In this document: in pieces, positions 43,141 through 52,479 of the stretch | How positions within the stretch are numbered: the stretch's first letter is position 1 | Layout: each line of letters begins with the position of its first letter | NCBI RefSeq assembly: GCF_001514265.1 | Contig: NZ_KQ948990.1 | Span: 509,673 to 573,672 of the forward strand | From: Streptomyces resistomycificus | GTDB lineage: Bacteria; Actinomycetota; Actinomycetes; Streptomycetales; Streptomycetaceae | DNA length: 64,000 nt | Direction: 5' to 3' | Notes under the pieces: model-generated | Told to the model about the DNA's origin: nothing | Database searches by the model: none | What the model saw: only the letters and a program-made list of their open reading frames with translations | Made by a program: the position numbers and the translations under genes

Positions 43141-45768
43141 TCAGTCTTGCGCGACCCGCAGCTCCCCGCCGCCCGTACCGGCGACCGCGAGGGCCCCGTC
43201 CCGGTCGGTCCGCAGCACCACGGCGCCCCCGGCCCGCAACGCCGCGACCGTGCTGGGAGCCGGGTGGCCGTACGGGTTGTCGGCACCGCAGGAGATGAGC
43301 GCCAGTCGCGGGGCCACCCTGCGTATCAGCTCGGGGTCCTGATAGGCCGAGCCGTGGTGGGCCACCTTCAGGACGTCCACCTCGGCCAGCCGCGCCCCCG
43401 CGGGTGACCTCAACAACTCCTGCTGCGCCGGGGGTTCGAGATCCCCCAGCAGCAGGAACCGCAGCCCCGCCGACCTGACGAGCAACGTGACACTCGCGTC
43501 GTTGGGCCCCTCCGGTTCCGACGCCGAGCGGGGTGGCGGCCACACCACCTCCCAGGACAGCGCCTGCGTCCGCCGCTTCTCCCCGGCCACCCCCCGCGTC
43601 ACCGGAACACTCCGTGCCGCCGCCTCCCTCCGTACGAACTCGGCCTGATCGGCGGGCTCTTCGTACCCCGTGGTCTCGATCGCCCCGACCGAACGTCCGC
43701 GCAGAACGCCGGGCAGTCCCGCGACATGGTCCGCGTGGAAGTGGGTCAGCACGACCAGCGGGACCTTGGTGATGCCGAGGGCGCGCAGACAGTGGTCGAC
43801 CAGCCCCGGATCAGGTCCCGCGTCCACGACCACGCCCGTGCCCTCGCCCGCCGCGAGCACCATCGCGTCGCCCTGTCCCACATCGCACATCGCCAGCCGC
43901 CAGCCCGGCGGGGGCCAGCCCGTGATCACCCTGGTGAGCGGTGGCGGCTGCACGATCGCCAGCAGGACCAGCAGCCCGCCGGCGGCGCAGAGCCAGGGAT
44001 GCCCCAGCAGCCGTCGCCCCACGAGCAGGACCACCATCGTCACGAGGAGCAGCAGTGCCGCCCCGGCCCAGCTATCCGGCCAGTCCACTCCCCCGCCGGG
44101 CAGCGCGGCCCCCGTACGGGCGATCTCCGCGATCCACTCCGCCGGCCAGCCGGCGCACCAGGCCAGTGCCTTGGCCACAGGCATCGTCACAGGGGCCACC
44201 GCCAGGGCCGCGAAGCCCAGCACGGTGGCCGGCGCGACCGCGAACTCCACCAGGAGGTTGCACGGCACCGCCACCAGGCTCACCCGCGCCGACAGCACGG
44301 CGACCACCGGCGCACACAGGGCCTGCGCGGCGGCCGCGGCCGCGAGTGCCTCGGCTGGCCTCGGCGGAACCCGACGCCGTCGCAGTGCCAGGCTCCAGCG
44401 GGGCGCCAGCGTGAGCAGGGCGCCGGTGGCCAGGACGGAGAGCAGGAAGCCGTAACTCCGGGCCAGCCACGGGTCGTACAGCACCAGCAGCAGAACGGCC
44501 GTCGCCAGGGCCGGGATCAGTGATCTGCGGCGGCCGGTCGCGAGGGCGAGCAGTGCGACGGCTCCGCAGGCCGCGGCCCGCAGCACGCTCGGGTCCGGTC
44601 GGCACACGACGACGAACCCGAGGGTGAGCACCCCACCGAGCAGCGCGGTCGTCCGCAGGGAGATGCCGAGGCGGGGCGCGAGTCCCCGCCGCTCGGCCAG
44701 CTGGGCCAAGCCGGGCGGACCGACCAGCAGGGCCAGAATGATCGTGAGGTTGCTTCCGGAGACGGCCAGCGTGTGCGCGAGGTCGGTCTCCTTGAACGCC
44801 TCGTCCAGTTCGGGGCTGATCCGGGCGGTGTCCCCGACGACGAGTCCCGGCAGCAGCGCCCGCGCGTCCGCCGACAGCCCGTCCGTGGCCTCTCGCAGCC
44901 CCGCGCGCAGCCGCCCCGCGAAGCGCTGCGCCGTCGACGGCTCCCCCACGATCTCCGGCGCCGCCCCGCTCCGCACCCGCAGCACGGCCGCGACACGGTC
45001 GCCGCCCATCACGGCGGGCGCGAGCCGGGCGGTCACCCGCAGCCGTGTGGACGGCAGCAGCCCCAGCCAGGGTGACCGCCGCGGCCCCTCCGCAAAGGCC
45101 TCCGACCCCGCGCCGAATGCCCGGCCGCTCCCCGCGCGCACGTCGACGAGCACCAACACCGGCGTACGCGTCATCGTCGTCGCCCCGCGCACCGCCTGGA
45201 CGCGCCGTACCTCGGCGTTGATCAGCACCGAGACCGGCGCCGCGTGGTTTCCCCTGATACGGGGCCGGGTGAGCCGGGGATCCGAGGTCACCTCGATCTC
45301 GGCGGTCACGGTGGCGTACTCCCGCGCCAGTGCCGGCACCGGCCCACGCCGCAGATCGGCCCCGTGCAGCCCGGCGGACACGGCCGCGGCTCCCACACAC
45401 AGCAGCACGGCGGCGACCGAGACCCGCGGCCAGGTGACGTCCGCGGGCCCAGCTCGCCTTCCCCGCAGGGACAGGAGCAGGACACCGGCCGCGGCAAGAC
45501 ACCCGACGGCAAGGACGGTGACCCACCCAGGCGGGGCGCCCAGCGCCAGCGCGGCCGTCGCCCAGGCGGCGAGCGCGGGTGGTACCAGACGGAGATCCGT
45601 GGGTCCTTCCTGCCGGGGATGAGCGTCTCCCAGCCGACTGCTGGAGACCTCGTGGACCGTGGGCCGGGGACCGGAGCCGGAATGTGTGCCCCCGGCTGGG
45701 CTCGGGCCGGGTTCCGGACGCGTGGCGTCGGTGTCGTGCGCGATCGGCGCGTCCGAGGGCCGCCTCAT
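43141..45768 (-). CDS. comEC: ComEC/Rec2-family DNA uptake-like membrane protein
   Basis: This 875-residue protein has an N-terminal Competence domain with many hydrophobic segments (about 60-600, including HTLAVSGSNLTIILALLVG) and a C-terminal metallo-beta-lactamase domain (CDVGQGDAMVL, LTHFHADHVAGLP). In transformable bacteria ComEC forms the DNA channel; natural transformation is not known in Streptomyces, so the current role is uncertain, possibly DNA transfer or nuclease activity. It is translationally coupled to comEA (ATGA). Confidence 0.92.
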   Translation of the reverse strand: MRRPSDAPIAHDTDATRPEPGPSPAGGTHSGSGPRPTVHEVSSSRLGDAHPRQEGPTDLRLVPPALAAWATAALALGAPPGWVTVLAVGCLAAAGVLLLSLRGRRAGPADVTWPRVSVAAVLLCVGAAAVSAGLHGADLRRGPVPALAREYATVTAEIEVTSDPRLTRPRIRGNHAAPVSVLINAEVRRVQAVRGATTMTRTPVLVLVDVRAGSGRAFGAGSEAFAEGPRRSPWLGLLPSTRLRVTARLAPAVMGGDRVAAVLRVRSGAAPEIVGEPSTAQRFAGRLRAGLREATDGLSADARALLPGLVVGDTARISPELDEAFKETDLAHTLAVSGSNLTIILALLVGPPGLAQLAERRGLAPRLGISLRTTALLGGVLTLGFVVVCRPDPSVLRAAACGAVALLALATGRRRSLIPALATAVLLLVLYDPWLARSYGFLLSVLATGALLTLAPRWSLALRRRRVPPRPAEALAAAAAAQALCAPVVAVLSARVSLVAVPCNLLVEFAVAPATVLGFAALAVAPVTMPVAKALAWCAGWPAEWIAEIARTGAALPGGGVDWPDSWAGAALLLLVTMVVLLVGRRLLGHPWLCAAGGLLVLLAIVQPPPLTRVITGWPPPGWRLAMCDVGQGDAMVLAAGEGTGVVVDAGPDPGLVDHCLRALGITKVPLVVLTHFHADHVAGLPGVLRGRSVGAIETTGYEEPADQAEFVRREAAARSVPVTRGVAGEKRRTQALSWEVVWPPPRSASEPEGPNDASVTLLVRSAGLRFLLLGDLEPPAQQELLRSPAGARLAEVDVLKVAHHGSAYQDPELIRRVAPRLALISCGADNPYGHPAPSTVAALRAGGAVVLRTDRDGALAVAGTGGGELRVAQD

Positions 45769-47078
45769 GGCCGTACGAGATTCCGCAGGTCGGCGAAGCG
45801 CCGGTCACCGATGCCGTTGACCTCGCGCAGCTCGTTCACCGAGCGGAAGCCGCCGTGCTGCGTGCGGTAGTCCAGGATGTGCCGCGCCAGCACCGGGCCG
45901 ACCCCCGGCAGTGTGTCGAGCTGCTCCACGGTGGCGGTGTTGAGCGAGACCGGGCCGGCCGGCCCCGTCCCCGGCACCGGCCCCGCCGGTCCGCCGCCCG
46001 TACCTCCCACGTCGCCCGAGCCCGGCATCGCGGGAGCGGCGGAAGCCCCGACGATCACCTGCTCTCCGTCCACGAGGAACCGGGCGCGGTTGAGCCCGTC
46101 GGTGTTCGTACCGGAGCGCACCCCACCTGCCGCGCGCAACGCGTCGGCGACCCGCGAACCGGCCGGAAGGCGATGCACACCCGGCTCACGCACCTTGCCG
46201 CCGACGTCGACGACGATCTCGGCCCCGGCCGTTCCTACCGCGTTCGGCGCCCCCGCCGAGGTGTCGGGCGCCGCCGGCCCGCCGCCCCGATGCCCCTCCT
46301 CGTACGGAGCGGCCGCGCGCACCACCTCCGGCGCTCGGACGGATTCCGCCCGGCCGGCCCAGAAGTGCTGGACGGCGAACACCGCGGCGACGACGAGCAA
46401 CACGGACAGCGCCACCACGCTCCGCCGTTCCAGACCACACCTCGTCTGCACCCACAGCGGCATCCGCTCCCACAGCGCAAGCCCGGCCGCCGCCCGCCGC
46501 CGCTCCGCCACGCCCGCGCCGCCGCCCACGCCCACGCCCACGTCGAGATCGACGCCGATGCCCACGCCCCCCTCGCCGGTCCCAGCCGATCCCGCCGATC
46601 CCGCCGACCTGTCCAGCCCGACCGCTTCGTCCAGGCCGACCGACCCTTCCACTCCGATCGAACCGACCGCCCCACCCAGCCCGACCGACCCACCCGCATC
46701 AACCAGCCCGGCCGAAGCGTGCCCAGCCCGCCTCGCCGACCGGCGCGTCCCAGACCCTTCCGACCCTGACCCCCCAGAGGCCACGTCGACCTCCTCGCCC
46801 TCCGCGATCCCTCCTCCCCCACCCGGCGGCCCTTTCCCCGACTCCCGCCACTCACCGATGCGTTCGGCGAGCTCGGCGCGGTCGGCGCGGTCGGCGAGCT
46901 CGGCGCGGTCGGCGAACAGCGCCTCCGCCCGGCGCCGGAGCTCGTCCGCGGAGGCGTGCCGGTGCCGGGCGCGGCCCCGGACGGGGGCCCGTCGATGCCG
47001 GGTGCGCCCGTCGGACGCAGGTCCGCGTCCCGGACCACTGGTTGCGTTCGCTGCGTGTGAGCGTGATCGAAGTGCCAT
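45765..47078 (-). CDS. comEA: ComEA-like helix-hairpin-helix DNA-binding protein
   Basis: This 437-residue protein is longer than usual for ComEA. It has a charged N-terminal half with low-complexity repeats (ADRAELADRADRAELAERI; GSVGLGGAVGSIGVEGSVGL given in parts), a single transmembrane segment near 230-250 (VVALSVLLVVAAVFAVQHFW), then an SLBB-like domain (VVDVGGKVREPGVHRLPAGSRV) and the HhH motif VEQLDTLPGVGPVLARHILDYR (about 380-400). In competent species it binds incoming double-stranded DNA. ATG at 47078. Confidence 0.88.
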   Translation of the reverse strand: MALRSRSHAANATSGPGRGPASDGRTRHRRAPVRGRARHRHASADELRRRAEALFADRAELADRADRAELAERIGEWRESGKGPPGGGGGIAEGEEVDVASGGSGSEGSGTRRSARRAGHASAGLVDAGGSVGLGGAVGSIGVEGSVGLDEAVGLDRSAGSAGSAGTGEGGVGIGVDLDVGVGVGGGAGVAERRRAAAGLALWERMPLWVQTRCGLERRSVVALSVLLVVAAVFAVQHFWAGRAESVRAPEVVRAAAPYEEGHRGGGPAAPDTSAGAPNAVGTAGAEIVVDVGGKVREPGVHRLPAGSRVADALRAAGGVRSGTNTDGLNRARFLVDGEQVIVGASAAPAMPGSGDVGGTGGGPAGPVPGTGPAGPVSLNTATVEQLDTLPGVGPVLARHILDYRTQHGGFRSVNELREVNGIGDRRFADLRNLVRP

Positions 47079-47147
47079 GCGGCGAGGATCGCCCAGATCG
47101 CCACTTCCGCGATGATCTTGGTCAAATCCCGGGGATTACCACCCAGT

Positions 47148-47156
47148 TGTGGATAA
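47148..47156. promoter_or_regulatory. single consensus DnaA-box sequence
   Basis: TGTGGATAA is the exact reverse complement of the E. coli DnaA box TTATCCACA. It lies about 70 bp upstream of comEA. A lone box is weak evidence for DnaA control and may be chance. Confidence 0.3.
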
Positions 47157-47231
47157 CTCCCTCACCCACACGAGTGCTCATACACGCGGCACGCGACCCA
47201 ACGGCCGTGCCGCGCCCGCCCCGCAACCACC

Positions 47232-47291
47232 CCACGACCACCCACGACCACCCGCGGCCATCCGCGGCCATCCGCGGCCATCCGCGGCCAC
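47232..47291. repeat. 10-bp tandem repeat, six units
   Basis: Two CCACGACCAC units (47232, 47242) are followed by four CCGCGGCCAT units (47252-47291, the last with a terminal change). They occupy part of the 233-bp gap between degV and comEA, where no gene is visible. Confidence 0.8.
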
Positions 47292-47311
47292 TCGTGTCCA
47301 CCCCGCTCAGC

Positions 47312-48157
47312 TCAACGCGGCGAGACCACGACCCCCAACAACCCGGGCCCCGTATGCGCCCCGATCACCGCCCCGACCTCGCTCACATGCAGATCGACCA
47401 GCCCCGGCACCCGTACCCGCAGGCGTTCCGCCAGGGCCGCGGCGCGCTCGTGGGCGGCGAGATGGTGCACGGCGATGTCGACCTGCGCGCTTCCTGCCCG
47501 GTCCGCGACGATCTCCTCGAGGCGGGCGATGGCCTTCGACGCCGTCCGCACCTTCTCCAAGGGCTCGATCCGGCCGCCCTGGAGCTGCAGCAGCGGCTTC
47601 ACCGCGAGCGCGGAGCCGAAGAGCGCCTGCGCGGCGCCGATCCGGCCGCCGCGGCGCAGGAAGTCGAGGGTGTCGACGTAGAAGTAGGCGGAAGTGCCCG
47701 CGGCCCGCTTCTCCGCGGCCGTGACGGCCTCGTCCACCGTGCCGCCGGCCTCCGCGGCCTCGGCGGCGGCGAGCGCGCAGAAGCCGAGGGCCATGGCGAC
47801 CATCCCGGTGTCGACCACCCGCACCGGCACCGGCGCCTCGCGGGCCGCCACGACCGCGGCGTCGTGCGTGCCGGAGAGCTCCGCGGAAAGGTGCAGGGAG
47901 ACGATGCCGGTGGCGCCGGCCTCCGCGACCTTGCGATAGGTCTCCGCGAAGACCTGGGGGCTGGGGCGCGAGGTGGTGACGGACCGTCGCTTCTGCAGCG
48001 CCTGGGCCAGGGAGCGGGTCGAGATCTCGGTGCCCTCTTCAAGTGCCTGGTCCCCGAGGACCACGGTCAACGGCACCGCGGTGATGCCGTGACGCTCCAT
48101 CGTCCGCGGCGGCAGGTAGGCCGTTGAATCGGTGACGATCGCGACATGGCGGGACAT
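47312..48157 (-). CDS. DegV family protein (fatty-acid-binding)
   Basis: This 281-residue DegV has the two-domain fatty-acid-binding fold: VTDSTAYLPPRTMERHGI, TSRPSPQVF with Ser-containing loops, SLHLSAELSGTHDAA and VVDTGMVAMALGF. DegV/FakB proteins bind fatty acids; with a FakA partner they phosphorylate them. No FakA is nearby, so it may be a binding or carrier protein. TAACCT seven bases before the ATG at 48157 suggests a leaderless transcript. Confidence 0.88.
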   Translation of the reverse strand: MSRHVAIVTDSTAYLPPRTMERHGITAVPLTVVLGDQALEEGTEISTRSLAQALQKRRSVTTSRPSPQVFAETYRKVAEAGATGIVSLHLSAELSGTHDAAVVAAREAPVPVRVVDTGMVAMALGFCALAAAEAAEAGGTVDEAVTAAEKRAAGTSAYFYVDTLDFLRRGGRIGAAQALFGSALAVKPLLQLQGGRIEPLEKVRTASKAIARLEEIVADRAGSAQVDIAVHHLAAHERAAALAERLRVRVPGLVDLHVSEVGAVIGAHTGPGLLGVVVSPR

Positions 48158-48164
48158 GAGCTGG

Positions 48165-48170
48165 AGGTTA
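48165..48170 (-). promoter_or_regulatory. candidate leaderless -10 box of degV
   Basis: TAACCT ends seven bases before the ATG at 48157 on the minus strand and no ribosome-binding site is visible. Confidence 0.3.
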
Positions 48171-48228
48171 CCTGGCGTAGCGCCCGCGCGGCAGCCCGGC
48201 CCCTGTCACCTGATCGCCCGTGTCCGGT

Positions 48229-48972
48229 TCAAGTCGTGCTCTCGGGGCGGGCCTTCTTCTGCCAGGGATAGGTGGGACGCGGGCTCGGCGGGGTGATGGC
48301 GGGCCGTGCGGGCTCCTCGGCGGCGGATGTGTGAGGGGTCTTCGGCCGGGTCTGCCGGGCCGTGCCGGTGTCCGCGACGGTCGGCGTCTGCGGCCACGGC
48401 GGCGGAGGTGTCGCGGAGGCGGGTTCCGAGGTCGTCCAGTGCCGCAGGGCGCCGGCCTCGACGTCGATCTGGGTGCTCAGCGCGTCCAGGTCGTCGTCGG
48501 CGAAGCGGCCGGCCCGGTCGCGGGCGGCCCAGCGTAGTGAGTCCGCCGAGTGGATGATCCGCTCGGTGCGCTCCCGCAGGGACGGCAGCCGCTCGCCCAG
48601 CGTGGACTTGTCGGGCTCGGACTCCAGGCGCCGCAGCTCGGCATCCAGTTCGTGCCCGTGCGCGCTGAGCCGCTCGAAGAGGCCCAGGGATTCCTTGAGG
48701 GACTCGTCCTCGGCCACGCCCGCGTGCAGCGCGTCCTGGGTGGCGCGCATCGAGGTGCGCAGCTTCAGCCTCAGCTGGGCGATCTCGCCCGCGGGGCCGA
48801 ACTGGGCGAAGGACTTGGCGCGCAGCGTGTGGTCCTCGACTGTGCGCTTGGCCTGGGTGATGGTGCGGTCCACTCCGCGCTTGGCGGCACCCACCGCCTT
48901 CAGGGTGGCATAGGCGCCCAGGAAGACGCAGAGCACGAAGAGCAGGGCGGCCACTGCGAACACTGCTTCCAC
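48229..48972 (-). CDS. hypothetical membrane protein with coiled-coil domain
   Basis: This 247-residue protein has one N-terminal membrane segment (EAVFAVAALLFVLCVFLGAYATL) followed by charged helical parts (AAKRGVDRTITQAKRTVEDH, AQLRLKLRTSM, ELDAELRRLESEPDKS) that probably form a coiled coil, and a disordered Pro-rich tail (about 195-247). I chose the GTG start with AGGAGG five bases upstream; an earlier GTG at 48999 lacks one. The domain resembles actinobacterial membrane-anchored helical proteins of unknown function. It lies between degV and leuS. Confidence 0.7.
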   Translation of the reverse strand: MEAVFAVAALLFVLCVFLGAYATLKAVGAAKRGVDRTITQAKRTVEDHTLRAKSFAQFGPAGEIAQLRLKLRTSMRATQDALHAGVAEDESLKESLGLFERLSAHGHELDAELRRLESEPDKSTLGERLPSLRERTERIIHSADSLRWAARDRAGRFADDDLDALSTQIDVEAGALRHWTTSEPASATPPPPWPQTPTVADTGTARQTRPKTPHTSAAEEPARPAITPPSPRPTYPWQKKARPESTT

Positions 48973-49029
48973 GAGCTCCTCCTCGGTCGGTCGCGGCACA
49001 CGCCGCGCCGCTCTTCAACGGTAAACGCA

Positions 49030-49072
49030 ACGGGCAGGCCCTGAGTTCCAGAAGAACCCCGAACCTGCCCGT
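49030..49072 (-). terminator. terminator hairpin downstream of leuS
   Basis: ACGGGCAGG and CCTGCCCGT are perfect 9-bp arms around a 25-nt loop, 79-121 bases after the leuS stop. No T-tract follows. Confidence 0.5.
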
Positions 49073-49150
49073 AAGGGACTACCCCGAGGCGCTCACTCCA
49101 GGCTCATGCCCAGCTCACGCCCGCGCCCACACGTACGACCGTGCCCGCGT

Positions 49151-52030
49151 CTACGCCGGAACGATGTTCACCAGCTTCGGCGCCCGCACGATCACCTTGC
49201 GGATGCCCGCTCCGGCCAGCGCCGCCACGACCTTCTCGTCGCCCAGCGCGACCTTCTCCAGCTCCTCGTCGGAGATGGCCGGGGAGACCTCCAGGCGCGC
49301 CTTGACCTTGCCCTTGATCTGCACGACGCAGGTCACGCTCTCGTCGACGACGTAGGCCGGGTCGGCGACCGGGAAGTCATGGTGGACGACCGAGTCGGTG
49401 TGGCCCAGCCGGCGCCACAGCTCCTCGGCGATGTGCGGGGCCAGCGGCGCGACCAGCAGCACCAGCGGCTCGGCGACCGTGCGCGGCACCGCGCCGCCCG
49501 TCTTGGTCAGGTGGTTGTTCAGCTCGGTGACCTTGGCGATGGCGGTGTTGAACCGCATGCCCTCCAGGTCCTGGCGCACCCCGTCGATCGCCTTGTGCAG
49601 CGCCCGCAGGGTGTCCTCGTCGGGCTCCGTGTCCACCACCGTCACGTCGCCGGTCGTCTCGTCCACGACGTTGCGCCACAGCCGCTGCAGCAGCCGGAAC
49701 TGGCCCACCACCGCGCGCGTGTCCCACGGCCGGGACACGTCCAGGGGGCCCATGGCCATCTCGTACAGGCGCAGGGTGTCGGCACCGTACTCGGCGCAGA
49801 TCTCGTCCGGAGTGACCGCGTTCTTCAGGGACTTGCCCATCTTGCCCAGCAGCCGGGAGACCTGCTCGCCCTGGTAGTAGTAGGCGCCGTCGCGCTCCTC
49901 CACCTCGGCGGCGGGCACCGCGATGCCACGGCTGTCGCGGTAGACGTAGGCCTGGATCATGCCCTGGTTGTACAGCTTGTGGAACGGCTCGGCCGAGGAG
50001 ACGTGCCCCAGGTCGTGCAGGACCTTGGACCAGAAGCGCGCGTACAGCAGGTGCAGCACGGCGTGCTCCGCGCCGCCCACGTACAGGTCGACGCCGCCGT
50101 GCGGCTGGCCCTCGCGCGGGCCCATCCAGTACTGCTCGATCTGCGGGTCGACCAGCTTCCGGTCGTTGTGCGGGTCCGCGTAACGCAGTTCGTACCAGCA
50201 GGAACCGGCCCAGTTGGGCATCGTGTTGGTCTCGCGGCGGTACGGACGCGGGCCGCGCCCGTCGCCCAGGTCCAGGGTGACGTTGACCCAGTCCTGGTTG
50301 CGCGACAGCGGGGTCTCGGGCTGGGTGTCGGCGTCGTCCGGGTCGAAGGTCCGCGGTGAGTAGTCCTCGACCTCCGGCAGCTCCAGCGGCAGCATCGACT
50401 CGGGCAGCGAGTGCGCGACGCCGTCCTCGTCGTAGACGATCGGGAAGGGCTCGCCCCAGTAGCGCTGCCGGCTGAACAGCCAGTCACGCAGCCGGAAGTT
50501 GACCGTGCCCTCGCCGATGCCCTCGCGCTCCAGCCACTCGGTGATGCGCGCCTTGGCGTCGGCGACTCCCAGGCCGTCCAGCGAGATGTCGCCGTTGGAG
50601 GAGTTGATGATCTTCGCGTCGTAGGACGCGAAGGCGTCCTCCCACGTCGAGGTGTCGGTGCCCCGGCCGTCGGTCGGCTCGACGATGCAGTGGATCGGCA
50701 GCTCGAAGGCGCGCGCGAACTCGAAGTCGCGCTGGTCGCCCGCCGGGACGGCCATGATCGCGCCGGTGCCGTACCCCATCAGCACGTAGTCGGCGATGAA
50801 GACGGGGACCTGCTCGCCGTTGACCGGGTTGGTCGCGTACGCGCCGATGAAGACGCCCGTCTTGTCCTTGGCCTCGGCCTGCCGCTCGACGTCCGACTTG
50901 GAGGCGGCCTGCGCGCGGTAGGCGGCGACGGCCTCGGTCGGGGTCGCGTGGCCGCCGGTCCACGCCTCGTGGGTGCCCTCGGGCCAGGCGCCCGACGTGA
51001 ACTTCTCGACCAGCGGGTGCTCCGGCGCCAGCACCATGTAGGTCGCGCCGAACAGGGTGTCGGGGCGCGTGGTGAAGACGGTGATGCGCTCGCCGTCGAT
51101 CGGGAAGTCGACGCGGGCACCCTCGGAGCGACCGATCCAGTTGCGCTGCTGCAGCTTGATGGCCTCGGGCCAGTCCAGCGCGTCCAGGTCGTCCAGCAGC
51201 CGGTCGGCGTAGGCGGTGATGCGCATGTTCCACTGGCGCAGCTTGGCCTTGAAGACGGGGAAGTTGCCGCGCTCGGAGCGGCCGTCGGCGGTGACCTCCT
51301 CGTTGGCCAGCACGGTGCCCAGACCCGGGCACCAGTTGACCGGCGCGTCGGAGGCGTACGCCAGCCGGAAGTCGCCCAGGACGTCGGCGCGCTCGGTGTC
51401 GCTCAGCTCGCTCCACGCGCGCGTGTGCCCCGGTACGGCGCGCTCACCGGACTCGAACTGGGCGATCAGCTCGGAGACGGGGCGGGCCCGGTCGGCCTCC
51501 TGGTCGTACCAGGAGTTGAAGATCTGCAGGAAGATCCACTGGGTCCACTTGTAGTAGTCCGGGTCGATCGTGGCGAACGACCGGCGCTTGTCGTGGCCCA
51601 GGCCCAGCCGGCGCAGCTGGACCTTCATGTTCTCCATGTTGGCCTCGGTGGACACGCGCGGGTGCGTGCCGGTCTGCACGGCGTACTGCTCGGCGGGCAG
51701 GCCGAAGGCGTCGAAGCCCAGGGTGTGCAGGACGTTGTGGCCGGTCATGCGGTGGAACCGGGCGAACACGTCGGTGGCGATGTAGCCCAGGGGGTGCCCG
51801 ACGTGCAGGCCGGCACCGGAGGGATACGGGAACATGTCCATGATGAACTTCTTGGGCTTGGCGACCAGCTGCGGGTCACCGGCCAGGTCACCGCTCGGGT
51901 TCGGCGCCGCGTAGGTGCCCTCGGCGTCCCAGAAGTCCTGCCAGCGTGCCTCGATGTCGGCCGCCATGACGGCCGTGTAGCGGTGCGGCGCGACCACCTC
52001 GGCGGTGGCAGCGGGGTTCGTCTCGCTCAT
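49151..52030 (-). CDS. leuS: leucyl-tRNA synthetase
   Basis: This 959-residue class I synthetase has the HIGH motif in [16 protein letters not shown] (about 65-80), the CP1 editing domain ([20 protein letters not shown]) and the KMSKS equivalent KMGKSLKN near 735. It charges tRNA-Leu. The start is [12 protein letters not shown] at 52030, with GAGG three bases upstream; an ATG 15 codons earlier has no ribosome site. A leader with a leucine-rich open reading frame and terminator precedes it, so its expression should rise when leucyl-tRNA falls. Confidence 0.97.
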   Translation of the reverse strand: MSETNPAATAEVVAPHRYTAVMAADIEARWQDFWDAEGTYAAPNPSGDLAGDPQLVAKPKKFIMDMFPYPSGAGLHVGHPLGYIATDVFARFHRMTGHNVLHTLGFDAFGLPAEQYAVQTGTHPRVSTEANMENMKVQLRRLGLGHDKRRSFATIDPDYYKWTQWIFLQIFNSWYDQEADRARPVSELIAQFESGERAVPGHTRAWSELSDTERADVLGDFRLAYASDAPVNWCPGLGTVLANEEVTADGRSERGNFPVFKAKLRQWNMRITAYADRLLDDLDALDWPEAIKLQQRNWIGRSEGARVDFPIDGERITVFTTRPDTLFGATYMVLAPEHPLVEKFTSGAWPEGTHEAWTGGHATPTEAVAAYRAQAASKSDVERQAEAKDKTGVFIGAYATNPVNGEQVPVFIADYVLMGYGTGAIMAVPAGDQRDFEFARAFELPIHCIVEPTDGRGTDTSTWEDAFASYDAKIINSSNGDISLDGLGVADAKARITEWLEREGIGEGTVNFRLRDWLFSRQRYWGEPFPIVYDEDGVAHSLPESMLPLELPEVEDYSPRTFDPDDADTQPETPLSRNQDWVNVTLDLGDGRGPRPYRRETNTMPNWAGSCWYELRYADPHNDRKLVDPQIEQYWMGPREGQPHGGVDLYVGGAEHAVLHLLYARFWSKVLHDLGHVSSAEPFHKLYNQGMIQAYVYRDSRGIAVPAAEVEERDGAYYYQGEQVSRLLGKMGKSLKNAVTPDEICAEYGADTLRLYEMAMGPLDVSRPWDTRAVVGQFRLLQRLWRNVVDETTGDVTVVDTEPDEDTLRALHKAIDGVRQDLEGMRFNTAIAKVTELNNHLTKTGGAVPRTVAEPLVLLVAPLAPHIAEELWRRLGHTDSVVHHDFPVADPAYVVDESVTCVVQIKGKVKARLEVSPAISDEELEKVALGDEKVVAALAGAGIRKVIVRAPKLVNIVPA

Positions 52031-52080
52031 GATCCTCAAAGCTCCATCGATCGTCTCTGCCAGCGGCTGCGACATTCAAG

Positions 52081-52110
52081 AAACGAAAAATCCCCTCGCA
52101 CAGGAGGGGA
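52081..52110 (-). terminator. attenuator terminator of the leuS leader
   Basis: TCCCCTC and GAGGGGA form a 7-bp stem with a 6-nt loop (52091-52110), directly followed by TTTTTCGTTT on the minus strand. A T-run of this quality is unusual in Streptomyces. It is 50 bases before the leuS start and 48 after the leader peptide stop. Confidence 0.85.
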
Positions 52111-52157
52111 CGCCGCGCCGATTCCGACCAACCGATTCACCCGGCGGTCGGGATTGA

Positions 52158-52196
52158 TCAGCGCGGCTCGCTAAGCAGAAGGCGTACGGCACGCAT
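52158..52196 (-). CDS. leuS leader peptide (attenuation)
   Basis: This 12-codon open reading frame encodes MRAVRLLLSEPR. Its three consecutive leucine codons are CTT, CTG and CTT; CTT is rare in streptomycetes, so decoding should be sensitive to leucyl-tRNA supply. TACCCT six bases upstream of the ATG suggests a leaderless start. GCCGCGC at the 3' end of the reading frame (52161-52167) is complementary to GCGCGGC just before the terminator (52112-52118), giving an alternative pairing. This is the classical arrangement of ribosome-mediated attenuation. Too short for normal gene finding. Confidence 0.8.
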   Translation of the reverse strand: MRAVRLLLSEPR

Positions 52197-52202
52197 GGCG
52201 TT

Positions 52203-52208
52203 AGGGTA
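52203..52208 (-). promoter_or_regulatory. -10 box of the leuS leader transcript
   Basis: TACCCT on the minus strand lies six bases before the leader-peptide ATG, consistent with leaderless transcription of the leader. No good -35 was identified. Confidence 0.45.
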
Positions 52209-52327
52209 CCGCAGCCGTTGAGCACGACGCGACGCGCTTACGTATGCCCTATTGGCACCGGGTGCCGCCCTCACTGACCCCGTCCGGAACACCGACCACA
52301 ACGACCACAACCCCAAACCCGCAAAAA

Positions 52328-52342
52328 GTTACTTCGCGTAAC
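52328..52342. promoter_or_regulatory. inverted repeat, candidate operator
   Basis: GTTAC-TTCGC-GTAAC is a perfect 5-bp inverted repeat with a 5-bp spacer in the relatively AT-rich 52300-52420 stretch upstream of the membrane cytochrome-like gene. The regulator is unknown. The remainder of the 52209-52479 gap holds no gene I can support. Confidence 0.35.
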
Positions 52343-52479
52343 AGCCACTAAGGGACATCACAACGACCGCGCAGTCGTTTGATAACAACGCAATAACTCA
52401 AACCTCGTACCCATCGGTATGGCGCCACTTAGAGTGCGGCAGCGGGACCGCTTTCCCGAAACTGCTCGGAGTTGCCCCC

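Noticed and set aside
52030..52208. T-box riboswitch for leuS
   Set aside because: No T-box consensus or specifier stem is visible; the leader peptide and terminator explain the region better.
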